From contig CM045733.1 of assembly GCA_024760905.1 (NCBI GenBank), forward strand, positions 29,612,501 through 29,676,500: a DNA stretch of 64,000 nt, written 5' to 3'. The notes under the pieces are model-generated. The model ran no database searches. It was not told the origin of the DNA and was given only the letters and a program-made list of their open reading frames with translations. Positions 36,600-48,219 of the stretch are shown piece by piece (the stretch's first letter is position 1; every line of letters starts with the position of its first letter). This DNA comes from Plotosus lineatus. Lineage: Eukaryota; Chordata; Actinopteri; Siluriformes; Plotosidae. A program made the position numbers and the translations under genes.

Positions 36600-37403
36600 A
36601 ATCATTTGATACTCTCTCCAGTATGTCCTCAACTCGGGCCATGGGCCATCCATAGTACTTCACACGTGAGTGGATTTTTTTTTCCTCTGGAAGACCCTCA
36701 GTTCAAATCAGGTAGACCTGCCAATTAACCAGTGAGTTAAATCCAGTGGATGCCTGAGCCCAAGCCTGGAATGTAAACAATCACCACGTGTTCCTTTCCT
36801 CAGTCTAATTTGTCAATCTGTGTCAAATTTGATTTTGTAATTATGCTTTAAACTTTCAGGAAACTAATGATGCATTCACAGAAATTTAAAACCGACTGGA
36901 AGAGTCTCACTCTTTCACATGGAGCGATGGATAAAATGAACCCGTATCAAGGACCTCACCCTTCAAGGATCCAGTAGCAAATATTTAAATAATAAATAAG
37001 TTCTCCGGGCCAAACTAAACTTTCCCCTTGTGTAGTGATATCAGACAGGCTACAGGCAACGACCCCAGACTTTCCCGGCCTTAATAAACTGCAGTCATGC
37101 AACACCACCGATTGTGACCCTGGGACACTTGACTCTAAATGTTTATTAAAGAAGAGAAGGGTTCACATTGCAATGGGACAATGAGGAGGCTAAAGTTGTC
37201 TTAATCTCCAATTATAAAAAGAAACAATGCAAGCCTCGTAAAGTCAACTGGGTTCAGCAGTAATCAGTTCAGGGTAACTTTATACAGCTTCAACAGGAGT
37301 TCACTGATGAGATTAATCCAACATGTTATTTTCAGTCTAGTTCCTATTTCAAGAGTTTCTTTGTACTGTTGACCTTCAGGGCATGACCCAGATACACGAA
37401 AGA
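36600..37403. other. Intergenic, upstream of TAF3, no gene recognised
   Basis: No coding similarity, terminal repeat or SINE was recognised between the SINE-like repeat and SINE family A copy 5. Confidence 0.45.
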
Positions 37404-37772
37404 CAAACGTGGAGAATGACTTTCTTTTTTCCTTTCAGCTTTTTCCCTTTTCTCGAGAGTCGCCACAGCGAATCATCTGATTCGCACATTTGATTTGGCA
37501 TAGGTTTTTATGTCGGATGCCCTTCCTGTCACAACCCTTTAACAAGGGACAGAAACACACTGACGGCTTTGCATCTACTCTTTACGAAAGTCAGCAATGG
37601 TTCTTTTACATGCCATATAAACAGTGAGAGACATGGCCCGCCTTTGATAACCCAGTTAGCTGCATTGGGGGGACAGTGACAACCTTGTGGGGACTCGAAC
37701 CCCCAACCTTTGGATCAGCGATCCTGCGTCCTGTCCACTAGACCACCACTGCCCAAACATAGAGAATGACTT
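37404..37772 (-). mobile_element. SINE family A, copy 5
   Basis: Insert about 37423-37753, flanked by a 19-bp direct repeat with two mismatches (CAAACGTGGAGAATGACTT / CAAACATAGAGAATGACTT). The tRNA-like head has lost part of its A box. Intergenic between TAF3 and ATP5F1C. Confidence 0.82.
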
Positions 37773-38221
37773 GTGACACTGAAATATTGTGGCTCTGCAA
37801 TCACAAGTAACATGATAGCAGTCACATTTTTAAAAAAATCCTCGAAACTTTAACAGGGATGAGAACAGGCCTTTATGGAAAAGGAGGAAAAGTTGGCAGG
37901 GGTTAAGGGGGCCACCTAGGCCCCCTACGGGGGTGTGGGGGCAGCGCCCTTGCTGGGGGGTTCAGGGGGACAAAGCTCCCAAAAAGGTTTGGGGTTATAC
38001 TTACAAAAAGGAGCCTAATTGATATCTCCTGGAAGGAATACACTCATGCCTCGGTTTAACGGACTAATGGGGGAACACTGGTCCGAAGTACCCGATTGTC
38101 CGAAGTTTCCGATTCCATATACAGTATTTCAACGATTACGTCTCGAAAAACTTTTACTTAAGCATACTATGTAATCTGCAAATGTAAATACTGCTTACTT
38201 TGTAAATGTACACCATAAGAT

Positions 38222-38323
38222 CAGGGGTCGGGAACCTTTTTGACTAAGAGAGCCAAATAAATACATTTTTAAAAATCGAATCCTCTGAGAGCCATATTAG
38301 CCTAATGTGCATGTTCTTAATAT
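38222..38323 (+). repeat. Extra hAT left-end fragment
   Basis: CAGGGGTCGGGAACCTTTTT is a second hAT terminus 102 bp before the element at 38324, with no matching right end. Probably an older truncated insertion. Confidence 0.5.
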
Positions 38324-39877
38324 CAGGGGTCGGGAACCTATGGCGCGCGAGTCAGATGTGGCTGTTTTGATGACTGTATCTGGCTCTCAGATAAATCAGG
38401 TGGCCTTTCTTAACAGAATAACGAATACGTACACTGTCATTTAAATAAAAATACAAAAAAGCCATCAAATAAAACAAAAACAGATGAATAAATCTCGCGC
38501 ATTTAAATCTATATATCTATTTTCAATACCACCTCACTATAGCGCGCAGCGGAGAGCCAATCCTTTCTGTACGCCGGTATGTGGGCGGGTCTGATACCTT
38601 CAAACTCTAATTTTATTGGATTATAACAACAGCCGCAGACTGCACGTGTTGTTTTTGAGTACTGTACTGTAAAGAGAGAAATTTCCCTCATTTTGTTCAG
38701 CTCATTTCCACGAAGACAAGCACAGCTGGCAAGCAAACACAAATGGACAGACATGGAAAACTTCAGCCCGCAGACCAGCTGATTGCCAAAACTTGGGACG
38801 CGCGTCCTGTCACATAAACACTGCAGCATGTAAGTCCAATAAAATTAGAGTTGAAGTTTATATATATTAATACTGAATACAACTAAATTGAAAAAGAAGA
38901 CCAACAATTTTAAAGTATAATAGGACTCTGAATTTAATTTAAACGACATTACTTACTTACTTACGTAAAGTAAGTAAGACTCTGAATTTATTTTAAATAA
39001 ACGTTATAATGTCATAATGAAGTTATTTATTAATAAGAAAAGTACTTCTTATTATCAGTGCTGTAGTGGTCAAAAAATAAGTGAGTGCACGATGGCAGCG
39101 AAGCGACCGAGGTGCACAGAGCCCGGGGAGGGTGCGGCGTTGAAACTATTCAGCACTTCATCTCTGCTTTTTATTTACAGTCGCAGAAATTTACGTTGAT
39201 CAACTATAAAGTAGACCAAATTAAGTCAGTACACGCAACTCAGCCACTAAAACAAGTGTGTACACGGCATGTACCCAAAACAGCACTGCTTACTATTAAT
39301 GCAACTTCTGGTGTTGCATGGTTTTGCTGATGGCTTTATAGTCTGATTGATACGGGGTCAGGACTCGACACGACAGGACTCACACGTGACCGTGTTTATG
39401 TGATAGGAAGCGTGTCCCAAGTTTTGGCAATCAGCTAGTCTGCGGGTTGAAGTTTTTCCATGTCTGTCCACTTGTGTTTGCTTGCCAGCTGTGCTTGGCT
39501 TCGTGCAAATGAGCTGATCAAAAGCGAGGGAAAGTTATTTCTTTACTCAAAAACAACACGCACAGTCTGTGGCTGTTGTTATTATCCAATAAACTTAGAA
39601 TTTCAAGGTATTGGACCCGCCCACATACAGAAAGGATTGGCCCTCCGCTTCGCTCCACAGTGACGTGGCATTGAAAAGAGACAAATAGATTTAAATGCGT
39701 GAGATTTAGTCATCTGTTTTTGTTTTCATTTGATAGCTTTTTGTATTTTTATTTAAATGACCGTGAAATTATATATTCGTTATTCTGTTAAGAAAGGCCA
39801 CCTGATTTATCTGAGAGCCAGATACAGTCATCAAAAGAGCCACATCTGGCTCGCAAGCCATAGGTTCCCGACCCCTG
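38324..39877. mobile_element. hAT-type element with long terminal inverted arms
   Basis: The left end CAGGGGTCGGGAACCTATGG is answered by CCATAGGTTCCCGACCCCTG at the right; the arms stay complementary for well over 100 bp. The centre (39085 onward) reads MAAKRPRCTEPGEG then breaks; this may be a relic N-terminus. Shares a segment with the element at 59852-60603. Confidence 0.75.
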
Positions 39878-39975
39878 TTTTAAACTGTGTACCGGTACGC
39901 CGATTCGTAGCATACCGAGTTTAATAATATCAGTAGAATTTATTAATGTACACAAAGCTTTATAATTTAATACTA

Positions 39976-41490
39976 CAAGTCATTCTAAAAAAAAATAGCA
40001 TATTGTGATAAAGTTCATTATTTTCTGTAATGTACTGATAAAAATGAAACTTTCATATATTTTAGATTCATTGCACACCAACTGAAATATTTCAGGTCTT
40101 TTATTGTTTTAATACTGATTATTTTGGCACACAGCTCATGACAACCCAAAATTCCTATCTCAAAAAAATTAGCATATTTCATCCGATCAAGAAAAAAGTG
40201 CTTTTACTATGAAAAAAGTCAACCATCAAATAATTATGTTCAGTTATGCACTCAATACTTGGTCGGGAATCCTTTTGCAGAAATGACTGCTTCAATGCGG
40301 TGTGGCATGGAGCCAATCAGCCTGTGGCACTGCTGAGGTGTTACGGAGGCCCAGGATGCTTCGATAGCGGCCTGAAGCTCATCCACACTGTTGGGTCTGG
40401 TGTCTCCCAACTTTCTCTTCACAATATCCCACAGATTCTCTATGGGGTTCAGGTCAGGAGAGTTGGCAGGCCAATTGAGCACAGTAATACCATGGTCAGT
40501 AAACCATTTAGCAGTGGTTTTGGCACTGTGAGCAGGTGCCAGGTCGTGCTGAAAAATGAAATCTTCATCTCCTTAAAGCTTTTCAGCAGATGGAAGCATG
40601 AAGTGCTCCAAAATCTCCTGATAGCTAGCTGCATTGACCCCGCCCTTGATAAAACACAGTGGACCAACACCAGCAGCTGACATGGTACCCCAGACCATCA
40701 CTGACTGTGGGTACTTGACACTGGACATCAGGCATTTTGGCATTTCCTTCTCCCCAGTCTTCCTCCAGACTCTGGCACCTTGATTTCCGAATGACATGCA
40801 AAATTTGCTTTCATCCGAAAAAAGTATTTTGGACCACTGAGCAACAGTCCAGTGCTGCTTCTCTGTAGCCCAGGTCAGGCGCTTCTGCCGCTGTTTCTGG
40901 TTCAAAAGTGGCTTGACCTGGGGAATGTGGCACCTGTAGTCCATTTCCTGCACACGTCTGTGCACAGTGGCTCTGGATGTTTCTACTCCAGACTCAGTCC
41001 ACGGCTTCCACAGGTCCCCCAAGGTCTGGAATTGGCCCTTCTTTCACTTTTTCCTTCCCACAGACGTCCCACTGAGGTGGCTTGATACAGCACTCTGGGA
41101 ACAGCCTATTCGCTCAGAGATTTCTTTCTGTATCTTACCCTCTTGCTTGAGGGTGTCAATGATGGCCTTCTGGACAGCAGTCAGGTCGGCAGTCTTACCC
41201 ATGATTGCGGTTTTGAGTAATGAACCAGGCTGGGAGTTTTTAAAAGCCTCAGGAATCTTTTGCAGGTGTTTAGAGTTAATTGGTTGATTCAGATGATTAG
41301 GTTAATAGCTCGATTAGAGTACCTTTTTATGATATGCTAATTTTTTGAGATAGGAATTTTGGGTTTTCATGAGCTGTATGCCAAAATCATCAGTATTAAA
41401 ACAATAAAAGACCTGAAATTTCAGTTGGTGCAATGAAATCTAAAATATATGAAAGTTTAATTTTTATCAGTACATTACAGAAAATAATGA
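39976..41490 (-). mobile_element. Tc1-like transposon copy B, right end truncated
   Basis: Same family as copy A. The left terminal repeat starts near CAAGTCATTCT; the right repeat stops at AATAATGAG, about 45 bp short of the expected terminus. It lies within the 37.9-41.9 kb nested element. Confidence 0.88.
40252..41202 (-). pseudogene. Tc1-like transposase pseudogene, copy B
   Basis: The ATG at 41202 is in place. A deletion near 41035 removes the segment around the GRKR basic motif and the frame then breaks; a further frameshift lies near 40575. GDLWKPWTESGVETSRATVH, FSDESKF and SPDLNPIENLWDIVK are readable. Confidence 0.88.
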
Positions 41491-41950
41491 GCTCATTCAT
41501 TTCATTTCATTTATTTATTAAGGACCACACAACCAAGTTGGTGGAATTTGCTGTCGGTACAGCACTCAGCTATGACAAAAGTTACAAAGGACATTATACA
41601 TAATGCTGCTCGATCACTTCTGTTGATGATCTGACATTTGCTCTCTGTGCCACGGGCCCACAGCAAGATGACCAGACTGGCATGTCATATTACGATGCCT
41701 GACACATGCAATAAACCAGAACCAGCTGTGTTTCACTCCACCAGGTGATATCAACAACCACACAGATGAACAAAACGAGGGTAGCACCTCACATATTTGA
41801 ATATATGACCAGATGACCAGTGATGATGGCACTACACCCCCCACACACAGATTTTTACACCGGATTTGCATAAATCTCAAAAATGACCCATTTGACTTAC
41901 AAAAAGGCAGAAATCCACCGATTGGCGGAAAATTTTCATCCCTGCTTTAA

Positions 41951-43779
41951 TTGATAACATTTCAAGATGATGAATAAAGAACACATACAATATGGATGGA
42001 CGTGTCAATGTAAGATTTATTTCTGGATATTTTACAAATAGGACATGTGTGTTATTTAACTTGACAGCAGATGACTAAACTGCAAACATTTTGCCAGAAG
42101 CCTGCATGGTTCCTCTTTATCTGTGGAAGAAAGAAAAGAAAAAAATATTTCATACACAAGATCATGATACAGTTGTGCACAGCACTCAGGGTCTTCAGTG
42201 AAACTATGTACAGTAAGAGGAGCAGGCTCATAGATAACTGTTCAAAAATACAAAAGTGCATTGACCATACACCGACCAAGCCATATTATGACGATAAAAA
42301 CCATGAGTTTATCTCTAAAACAGCAGGTCTTGTGGGGTATTCCTGGCATACTTAAGAAAGAACTGACCAAAAAGTGGTCCAAAGAAGGCCAACCATGTTA
42401 ATGCTGGCTACAGTACATTGCAGCTTGCTGTGTATATGGATGCTTAGCTGCAGAACAGTCAGATGCTGTTAATTTTATGGGTGATCGGTGTATGGCCAGA
42501 ACCATCAGGGCTGTGCAATCAATACTATGCACTGAGTATTTTTGCAGTCCTGTTAATCAGTGAGCATCATTAAATAAAAATCAACCTGTTTATCATAACT
42601 GTGTTTAAGTCATTACATTTAGTTATAACTTGGTTTTATATTAAAGATGCTTAGTCAATTTTCATACCAATAATGCTTGGGAAGATCTATTATATTTTTG
42701 TTTTTTCACCAGGACAGTTAAGAAACCTTTGAGCCATCACCTATTAAAAAAACTTCCCAGGAACTTATTTAGAAATGGAGAGGTCTCAAAACTGGGGTGT
42801 GTTTCAATAGCTGAAGCCTTTGATTTATTCAGCAATCCTTCTGTCCACCGTGCCTCAGAAATGATGCAGCATACGATTTAAAAAAGTAATCTGATTATCT
42901 CTTGGATTTTGTGAGGAAAATAAACCCGACCACTGCAGCAAATCAGGATTTTTGAGCAAGAGACAGCAAGTTATTCACCTTCGGATCTCACTGAAGTTTG
43001 TGGTGTGATGCAAGAAATGAGTTCTTGCATATTTCCAAAACTGTTTAAAATGTCTGCAGTTGGTGGTCTCAGGCCATATTTGTGTGTGAAATATACAGAT
43101 GCTGAGCCAGATTTTGACAAAAGGTACCAGTTTCACAAGCAAAAATGGAAGCCAAATACTAAATACAAAACATCAGTACGACAGAAATCACACTATTCAA
43201 ACACACCAACAGTGCTATAGTTTATTTCTGTTTTACTCCAGTTTACCTCCATCATGCCTCAATTCCTGAGAGTGGAATTTAAACAAGGTACAAGACGAGG
43301 GACAAAAAGGTGAGGGAGAGCAAATGAAAGTGGTTAGTATACAGGAGATGAACGACATGCACTGGTTAACGTGACAAAAAAAATGATTAAATGAACTCAG
43401 ACAAGCCAAAATATTGATTATACACAGAGAAAATGTATTTATGTGGAATAAAAAGTCTGTCCTAACTCGCAGAAAAATGGCATTATGACATCATTCTCAA
43501 GAATTATTAATTGGAGGTTAAATGCTTGAAGTATTATTTATTTTAGCAATATGTAGGGAAACGCTTAACATATTCTAAATAAAAATGTATTTACAGTGGT
43601 CAAAAAAGGTCAACATTAATAATCTTCTAATCAAGTCATTAAACACAAATACACTAAATATAAGTGAATGAGTCGAAGCTCCTTTGGCAACACTGATAAA
43701 CAAGTATTTCCAGCAGCAATGCATAATCTGTATCTGGGTCTGGGCGCTGTTTCAGTTCAGCCATAATTATAGAATATCT
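41951..43779. other. Intergenic between TAF3 and ATP5F1C, no gene recognised
   Basis: Only the 227-bp MITE-like repeat was recognised. The rest is AT-rich with short random open frames. Confidence 0.45.
42267..42493. repeat. MITE-like repeat with Tc1-type ends
   Basis: ATACACCGACCAAGCCATAT and, inverted, TTATGGGTGATCGGTGTAT bound 227 bp. The ACACCGATCA end type is frequent in fish Tc1-derived MITEs. Confidence 0.5.
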
Positions 43780-44080
43780 GGTGTGAATGGCTCTCTGAAT
43801 GGTGCTCAAGTCTGGGCTCTGATTGGGTCATTTCACAAAGATCTTGCTTGTCTTTAAACCATTTATTTCTAGATTTATGTTTAGAGTGAATGATCCACTC
43901 AATCATTGAGCTTCAGTTGGCATCACCATCCTGATTCCATTCTGTAGGGTGCCTGGAGAAATTTAAGATCCAATACCTTTTGTGGAAGGTACTGCTCTGC
44001 ACCAATTTTCATTCCACAGGAAATGTGCGTTTGTTTGCCTCAGTCCAAGCATATGGACTCAGTCTTCATTTATTCAGTTT
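43780..44080 (-). pseudogene. Very degenerate Tc1-like transposase remnant
   Basis: GGTGCTCAAGTCTGGGCTCT then CTTGTCTTTAAACCATTTAT resembles the minus-strand coding of an old Tc1 transposase, but no protein block longer than a few residues survives. Suggestion only. Confidence 0.25.
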
Positions 44081-44318
44081 AGCAAGCCATTAATTGGCTG
44101 GATCATATGTTTAGATAATTCAGAGCTTAACTACATCTTCAAGATAAACAGAACATGTGTGCGTCCGAAGACTTGGAAGAGGTGTGTTTTTATATTCGAA
44201 TTTCACCACATCATCACAGACCATGCTAAATGTTACATTTGATACTGTATTTGATATTTGATTCGTGAATTTGATTAAAATTTATCTATTTGAAATTAAT
44301 GATGATATTATTGGATAT

Positions 44319-44612
44319 ATTTGATGTTTATAATACCCCCAGTGCAGCTAACTGGGTTATCAAAGGCGGGCCATGTCTCTCACTGTCTATGGTGAGAGGC
44401 ATGTAAAAGAACCATTGCTGACTTTCGTAAAGAGTAGGCTGCAAAGTCGTCAGCGTGTTTCTGTCCCTTGCTAAAAAAGGGTTGTGACAGGAAGGGCATC
44501 CGACGTAAAAACCTCTGCCAAATCAAACGTGCGAATCAGATGATTCGCTGTAGCGACTCCTGAGTAAAAGGGAAAAAGCCGAAAGGAAGACAGACATTTG
44601 ATGTTTATAATA
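44319..44612 (+). mobile_element. SINE family A, copy 6 (headless), with 17-bp TSD
   Basis: Insert 44336-44595 is flanked by exact ATTTGATGTTTATAATA (44319-44335 and 44596-44612). Like copy 1 it starts CCCCCAGTGCAGCTAACTGG and lacks the tRNA head, yet has its own target duplication. Confidence 0.87.
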
Positions 44613-44662
44613 ATTGATTTAGGGGTGTTTTATGAGATACGGTAATGGTATTTATGGATGTA

Positions 44663-46200
44663 CTAGTCCTTCTAAAAAAATTAGCATATTGTGATAAAGT
44701 TCATTATTTCCTGTAATGTACTGATAAAAATTAAACTTTCATATATTTTAGATTCATTGCACACCAACTGAAATAGTTCAGGTTTTTTTTTTTGTTTTAA
44801 TACTGATGATTTCGGCATACAGTTCATGAAAACCCAAAATTCCTATCTCAAAAAATTAGCATATCATGAAAAGGTACTCTAACCGAGCTATTAACCTAAT
44901 CATCTGAATCAACCAATTAACTCTAAACACCTGCAAAAGATTCCTGAGGCTTTTAAAAACTCCCAGCCTGGTTCATTACTCAAAACCGCAATCATCTGCT
45001 GTCCAGAAGGCCATCATTGACACCCTCAAGCAAGAGGGTAAGACACAGAAAGAAATCTCTGAGCGAATAGGCTGTTCCCAGAGTGCTGTATCAAGCCACC
45101 TCAGGACGTCTGTAGGAAGGAAAAAGTGTGGCAGAAAACGCTGCACAACCAGAAGAGGTGACCGGACCCTGAGGAAGATTGTGGAGAAGGGCCGATTCCA
45201 GACCTTGGGGGACCTGTGGAAGCAGTGGACTGGGCTACAGGTGCCACATTCCACAGGTCAAGCCACTTTTGAACCAGAAACGGCGGCAGAAGCGCCTGAC
45301 CTGGGCTACAGAGAAGCAGCACTGGACTGTTGCTTTGTGGTCCAAAGAACTTTTTTCGGATGAAAGCAAATTTTGCATGTCATTCAGAAATCAAGGTGCC
45401 AGAGTCTGGAGGAAGACTGGGGAGAAGGAAATGCCAAAATGCATGAAGTCCAGTGTCAAGTACCCACAGTCAGTGATGGTCTGGGGTGCCAGGTCAGCTG
45501 CTGGTGTTGGTCCACTGTGTTTTATCAAGGGCAGGGTCAATGCAGCTAGCTATCAGGAGATTTTGGAGCACTTCATGCTTCCATCTGCTGAAAAGCTTTA
45601 TGGAGATGAAGATTTTATTTTTCAGCACGACCTGGCACCTGCTCACAGTGCCAAAACCACTGCTAAATGGTTTACTGACCATGATATTACTGTGCTCAAT
45701 TGGCCTGCCAACTCTCCTGACCTGAAGCCCATAGAGAATCTGTTGGATATTGTGAAGAGAAAGTTGAGAGACACCAGACCCAACAGTGTGGATGAGCTTA
45801 AGGCCGCTATCGAAGCATCCTGGGTCTCCATAACACCTCAGCAGTGCCACAGGCTGATTATTTCCATGCCACGCCGCATTGAAGCTGTCATTTCTGCAAA
45901 AGGATTCCCGACCAAGTATTGAGTGCATAACTGAACATAATTATTTGAAGGTTGACTTTTTTGTATTAAAAGCACTTTTTTTTTTAATTGGTCGGATGAA
46001 ATATGCTAATTTTTTGAGATAGGAATTTTGGGTTTTCATGAGCCGTATGCCAAAATCATCAGTATTAAAACAATAAAAGACCTGAAATATTTCAGTTGGT
46101 GTGCAATGAATCTAAAATATATGAAAGTTTAATTTTTATCAGTACATTACAGAAAATAATGAACTTTATCACAATATGCTAATTTTTTGAGAAGGACTAG
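44663..46200 (+). mobile_element. Tc1-like transposon copy C
   Basis: 1538 bp, near-perfect ends CTAGTCCTTCT ... AGAAGGACTAG between TA duplications (44661-44662, 46201-46202), with about 210-bp inverted repeats. The most intact of the three copies. Confidence 0.93.
44994..45922 (+). pseudogene. Tc1-like transposase, copy C (broken N-terminus)
   Basis: A DDE-type transposase in which the conserved start MGKTADLT is lost by a small deletion at about 44994. About 60 bp after DLWKQWT are missing with a frame change. From RCHIPQVKPLLNQK to the end (AVISAKGFPTKY, stop at 45922) it is open and holds all three catalytic positions: D in FSDESKF, D in FQHDLAPAH and E in SPDLKPIENLLDI. It could not act alone. 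Confidence 0.9.
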
Positions 46201-46202
46201 TA

Positions 46203-47877
46203 TAGTACAGTATGAACATCACTGGAACATACAGTAACAACTTATGTTTGTTTTTTTTCACCGTACGTTTGGCCGTCCAGAACCGAACTAAAACGTAAGT
46301 TGGGGAGCGTATGTAATTTTTTTTCTTGCCACAGAATATAATTTATAGGAATAACTTATATCCACATTTTTAAAAAAAAACTACCATATTTCATTTTTTT
46401 TCAAAGTTTAATCAGGTCATTTCCACTTTGTAGACTACATGCCCCATCAGTAAAATAATCCCAAACAAACTGAAAGTAACCACCGACAGTAACAGGTTTT
46501 TTTTGTTGTTGAAAACTGAAATAATAAAATGTGTTCATAAAATGTAATTGCTCAGGCAGTGTATTTTAAAAACTTTATTTTAACCCGTGTAGCTCAGTCC
46601 CTATGAAAATAGTCAAGTCAATTATAATTTCAAGTTGTATGTCTGTCTCTGGCAGACACTATATGAGTAAAACGGACACAGAAAAGTATTATGTAATGTG
46701 AAAAACTCAATGAAACGTTTGCCTGTTTACATGTCTTGAACACCAATCACACACCTCCACCACCCAAACTTAGGCGAGTGTCACACTTGGTAACCCCATA
46801 ACTCGCATAGAATTTAATGCTCAACCTTGGCAATTAAAAATTTTTTAGGATGAGTAATATCAGCGAATAATTAGTCATACCCTCTGCAAAAAAGACATAG
46901 TGAAAAGCATATGTATCAGTTCGTTCAAGCAAAAATGTACAACTTGTCAAGTCGAATAACAAATGCTTCTTATTCGTTGTTAGCGAGTGAACCCAACACT
47001 TAACCAATCACATTGTTTGTTACTTTGTTCCGTGAAGTCCTGGCTTCCTTCCATATTATTTTTTGAGAAGCAAAGCGTCAGACACTGTATCGAGGACACA
47101 AATAAACACAAACGCCAGTACCTGACGAAATAAACGTTCTGTTGGCTTGTGTATGAAATCAAAAACTTGTTGGATCGTCCCACTTCACCTCGAGCCCATT
47201 TGGAAGACAGAACTACTATGAGAACCACCGCGGTCACACGACCAAATCACCACGAAGCATCGCCTGCAGGTTTCTATGATTCATAAGACTACACTGCACG
47301 GTGTATTTACATTCCATGATCACCGTCATAAGCTTTAATACATTTAATAATTTCATATAGTAATAATTTATCCAAGTTCTTATTTCTTACAAACCCGAAT
47401 TACCACTAAACGATAGACCCAAGACAGCACATTGTGCTGTAACATTTACCCCCACCCCTAATTATGAAATGATATAACCTCTCCTGAATAAATCATAAAC
47501 ATGTTTCATACCTGTCCCATTTTTAATTGCATATCATAGTAATGTATATAAAAATGGAATCTTCATGTTATGTCACCATTGATGGACTTGCACGAATGGT
47601 CAGACTGTGAGCGGATTGAAGAGTCTTTTGCAATGAAGACTGAGTCGAGTTTTTGTCCGAGTAGACATTTTACAACGTGGGCTACTCGCTCCTAAAGTAG
47701 CCAATCAGAACTTGTTATTGCTTATATTTAGTGAGTGTGAATATAACCTTATTTACTAGATGGTGAAAATACACTATACACAGCCCACCTGATAGCTGTT
47801 GGGGTTATCATCACAGCCTGGATGTTATCATCATATGCTGGATGTGCATCACATATCATCAGCCAGAACCATATTAC
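46203..47877. other. Intergenic downstream of ATP5F1C, no gene recognised
   Basis: AAGTTGGGGAGCGTATGTAA (about 46300) recurs in altered form near 62770, so part of this is an unassigned repeat. Otherwise unassigned. Confidence 0.45.
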
Positions 47878-47883
47878 TTTATT
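47878..47883 (-). promoter_or_regulatory. atp5f1c: Candidate polyadenylation signal of ATP5F1C
   Basis: A minus-strand AATAAA about 236 nt past the stop codon, the first canonical signal downstream. The segment 48118-47884 would be the 3' UTR. Placement is by distance only. Confidence 0.5.
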
Positions 47884-48118
47884 CAAGAGTAGTACAAGTG
47901 ATAACAATTATGTCCTGGGTTTTGAGTCAGATATTAAGCATATGGAGTGTGGAGCTCAGCGCTGACTAAACGAAATTAAACCAAAAAATAAAATTCCAAG
48001 TTATGAATGTTACCCTGGTCTCAGGTATGAATTAAAGAGGAAAGCAAAAAGAAGTGAACAGATATGTAAAGAGGGACATATAAACAAAGGAGTAAACACA
48101 TGTGTATATAGACTGAGC

Positions 48119-48219
48119 TTACAGAGCAGCTGCTCCAGAGATGATTTCGATCAGTTCCTTGGTGATCACAGCCTGGCGAGTGCGGTTGAATGTAAGGGTC
48201 AGCTTGTCAATCATTTCAG
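48119..48219 (-). CDS. atp5f1c: ATP5F1C exon 8 (C-terminus and stop)
   Basis: Acceptor CTATAG. It encodes [20 protein letters not shown] then [13 protein letters not shown] and TAA. The stop sits inside CT|GTAAGC, a potential splice donor at the position where mammals alternatively splice the last residue. Confidence 0.96.

Larger units (their letters stand above)
37848..41950. mobile_element. 4.1-kb nested DNA element with 6-bp direct repeat CTTTAA
   Basis: The left end CAGGGATGAGAA (37854) and the right end ...TTTTCATCCCTG (to 41944) are inverted, flanked by CTTTAA on both sides. Inside are a G-rich block (37900-37990), a hAT element and Tc1 copy B, so little of the carrier is its own sequence. 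Superfamily not assigned. Confidence 0.55.

Noticed and set aside
45494..45928. 144-codon minus-strand open frame (and its counterpart at 40246-40680 on the plus strand)
   Set aside because: Antisense of Tc1 transposase copies C and B.
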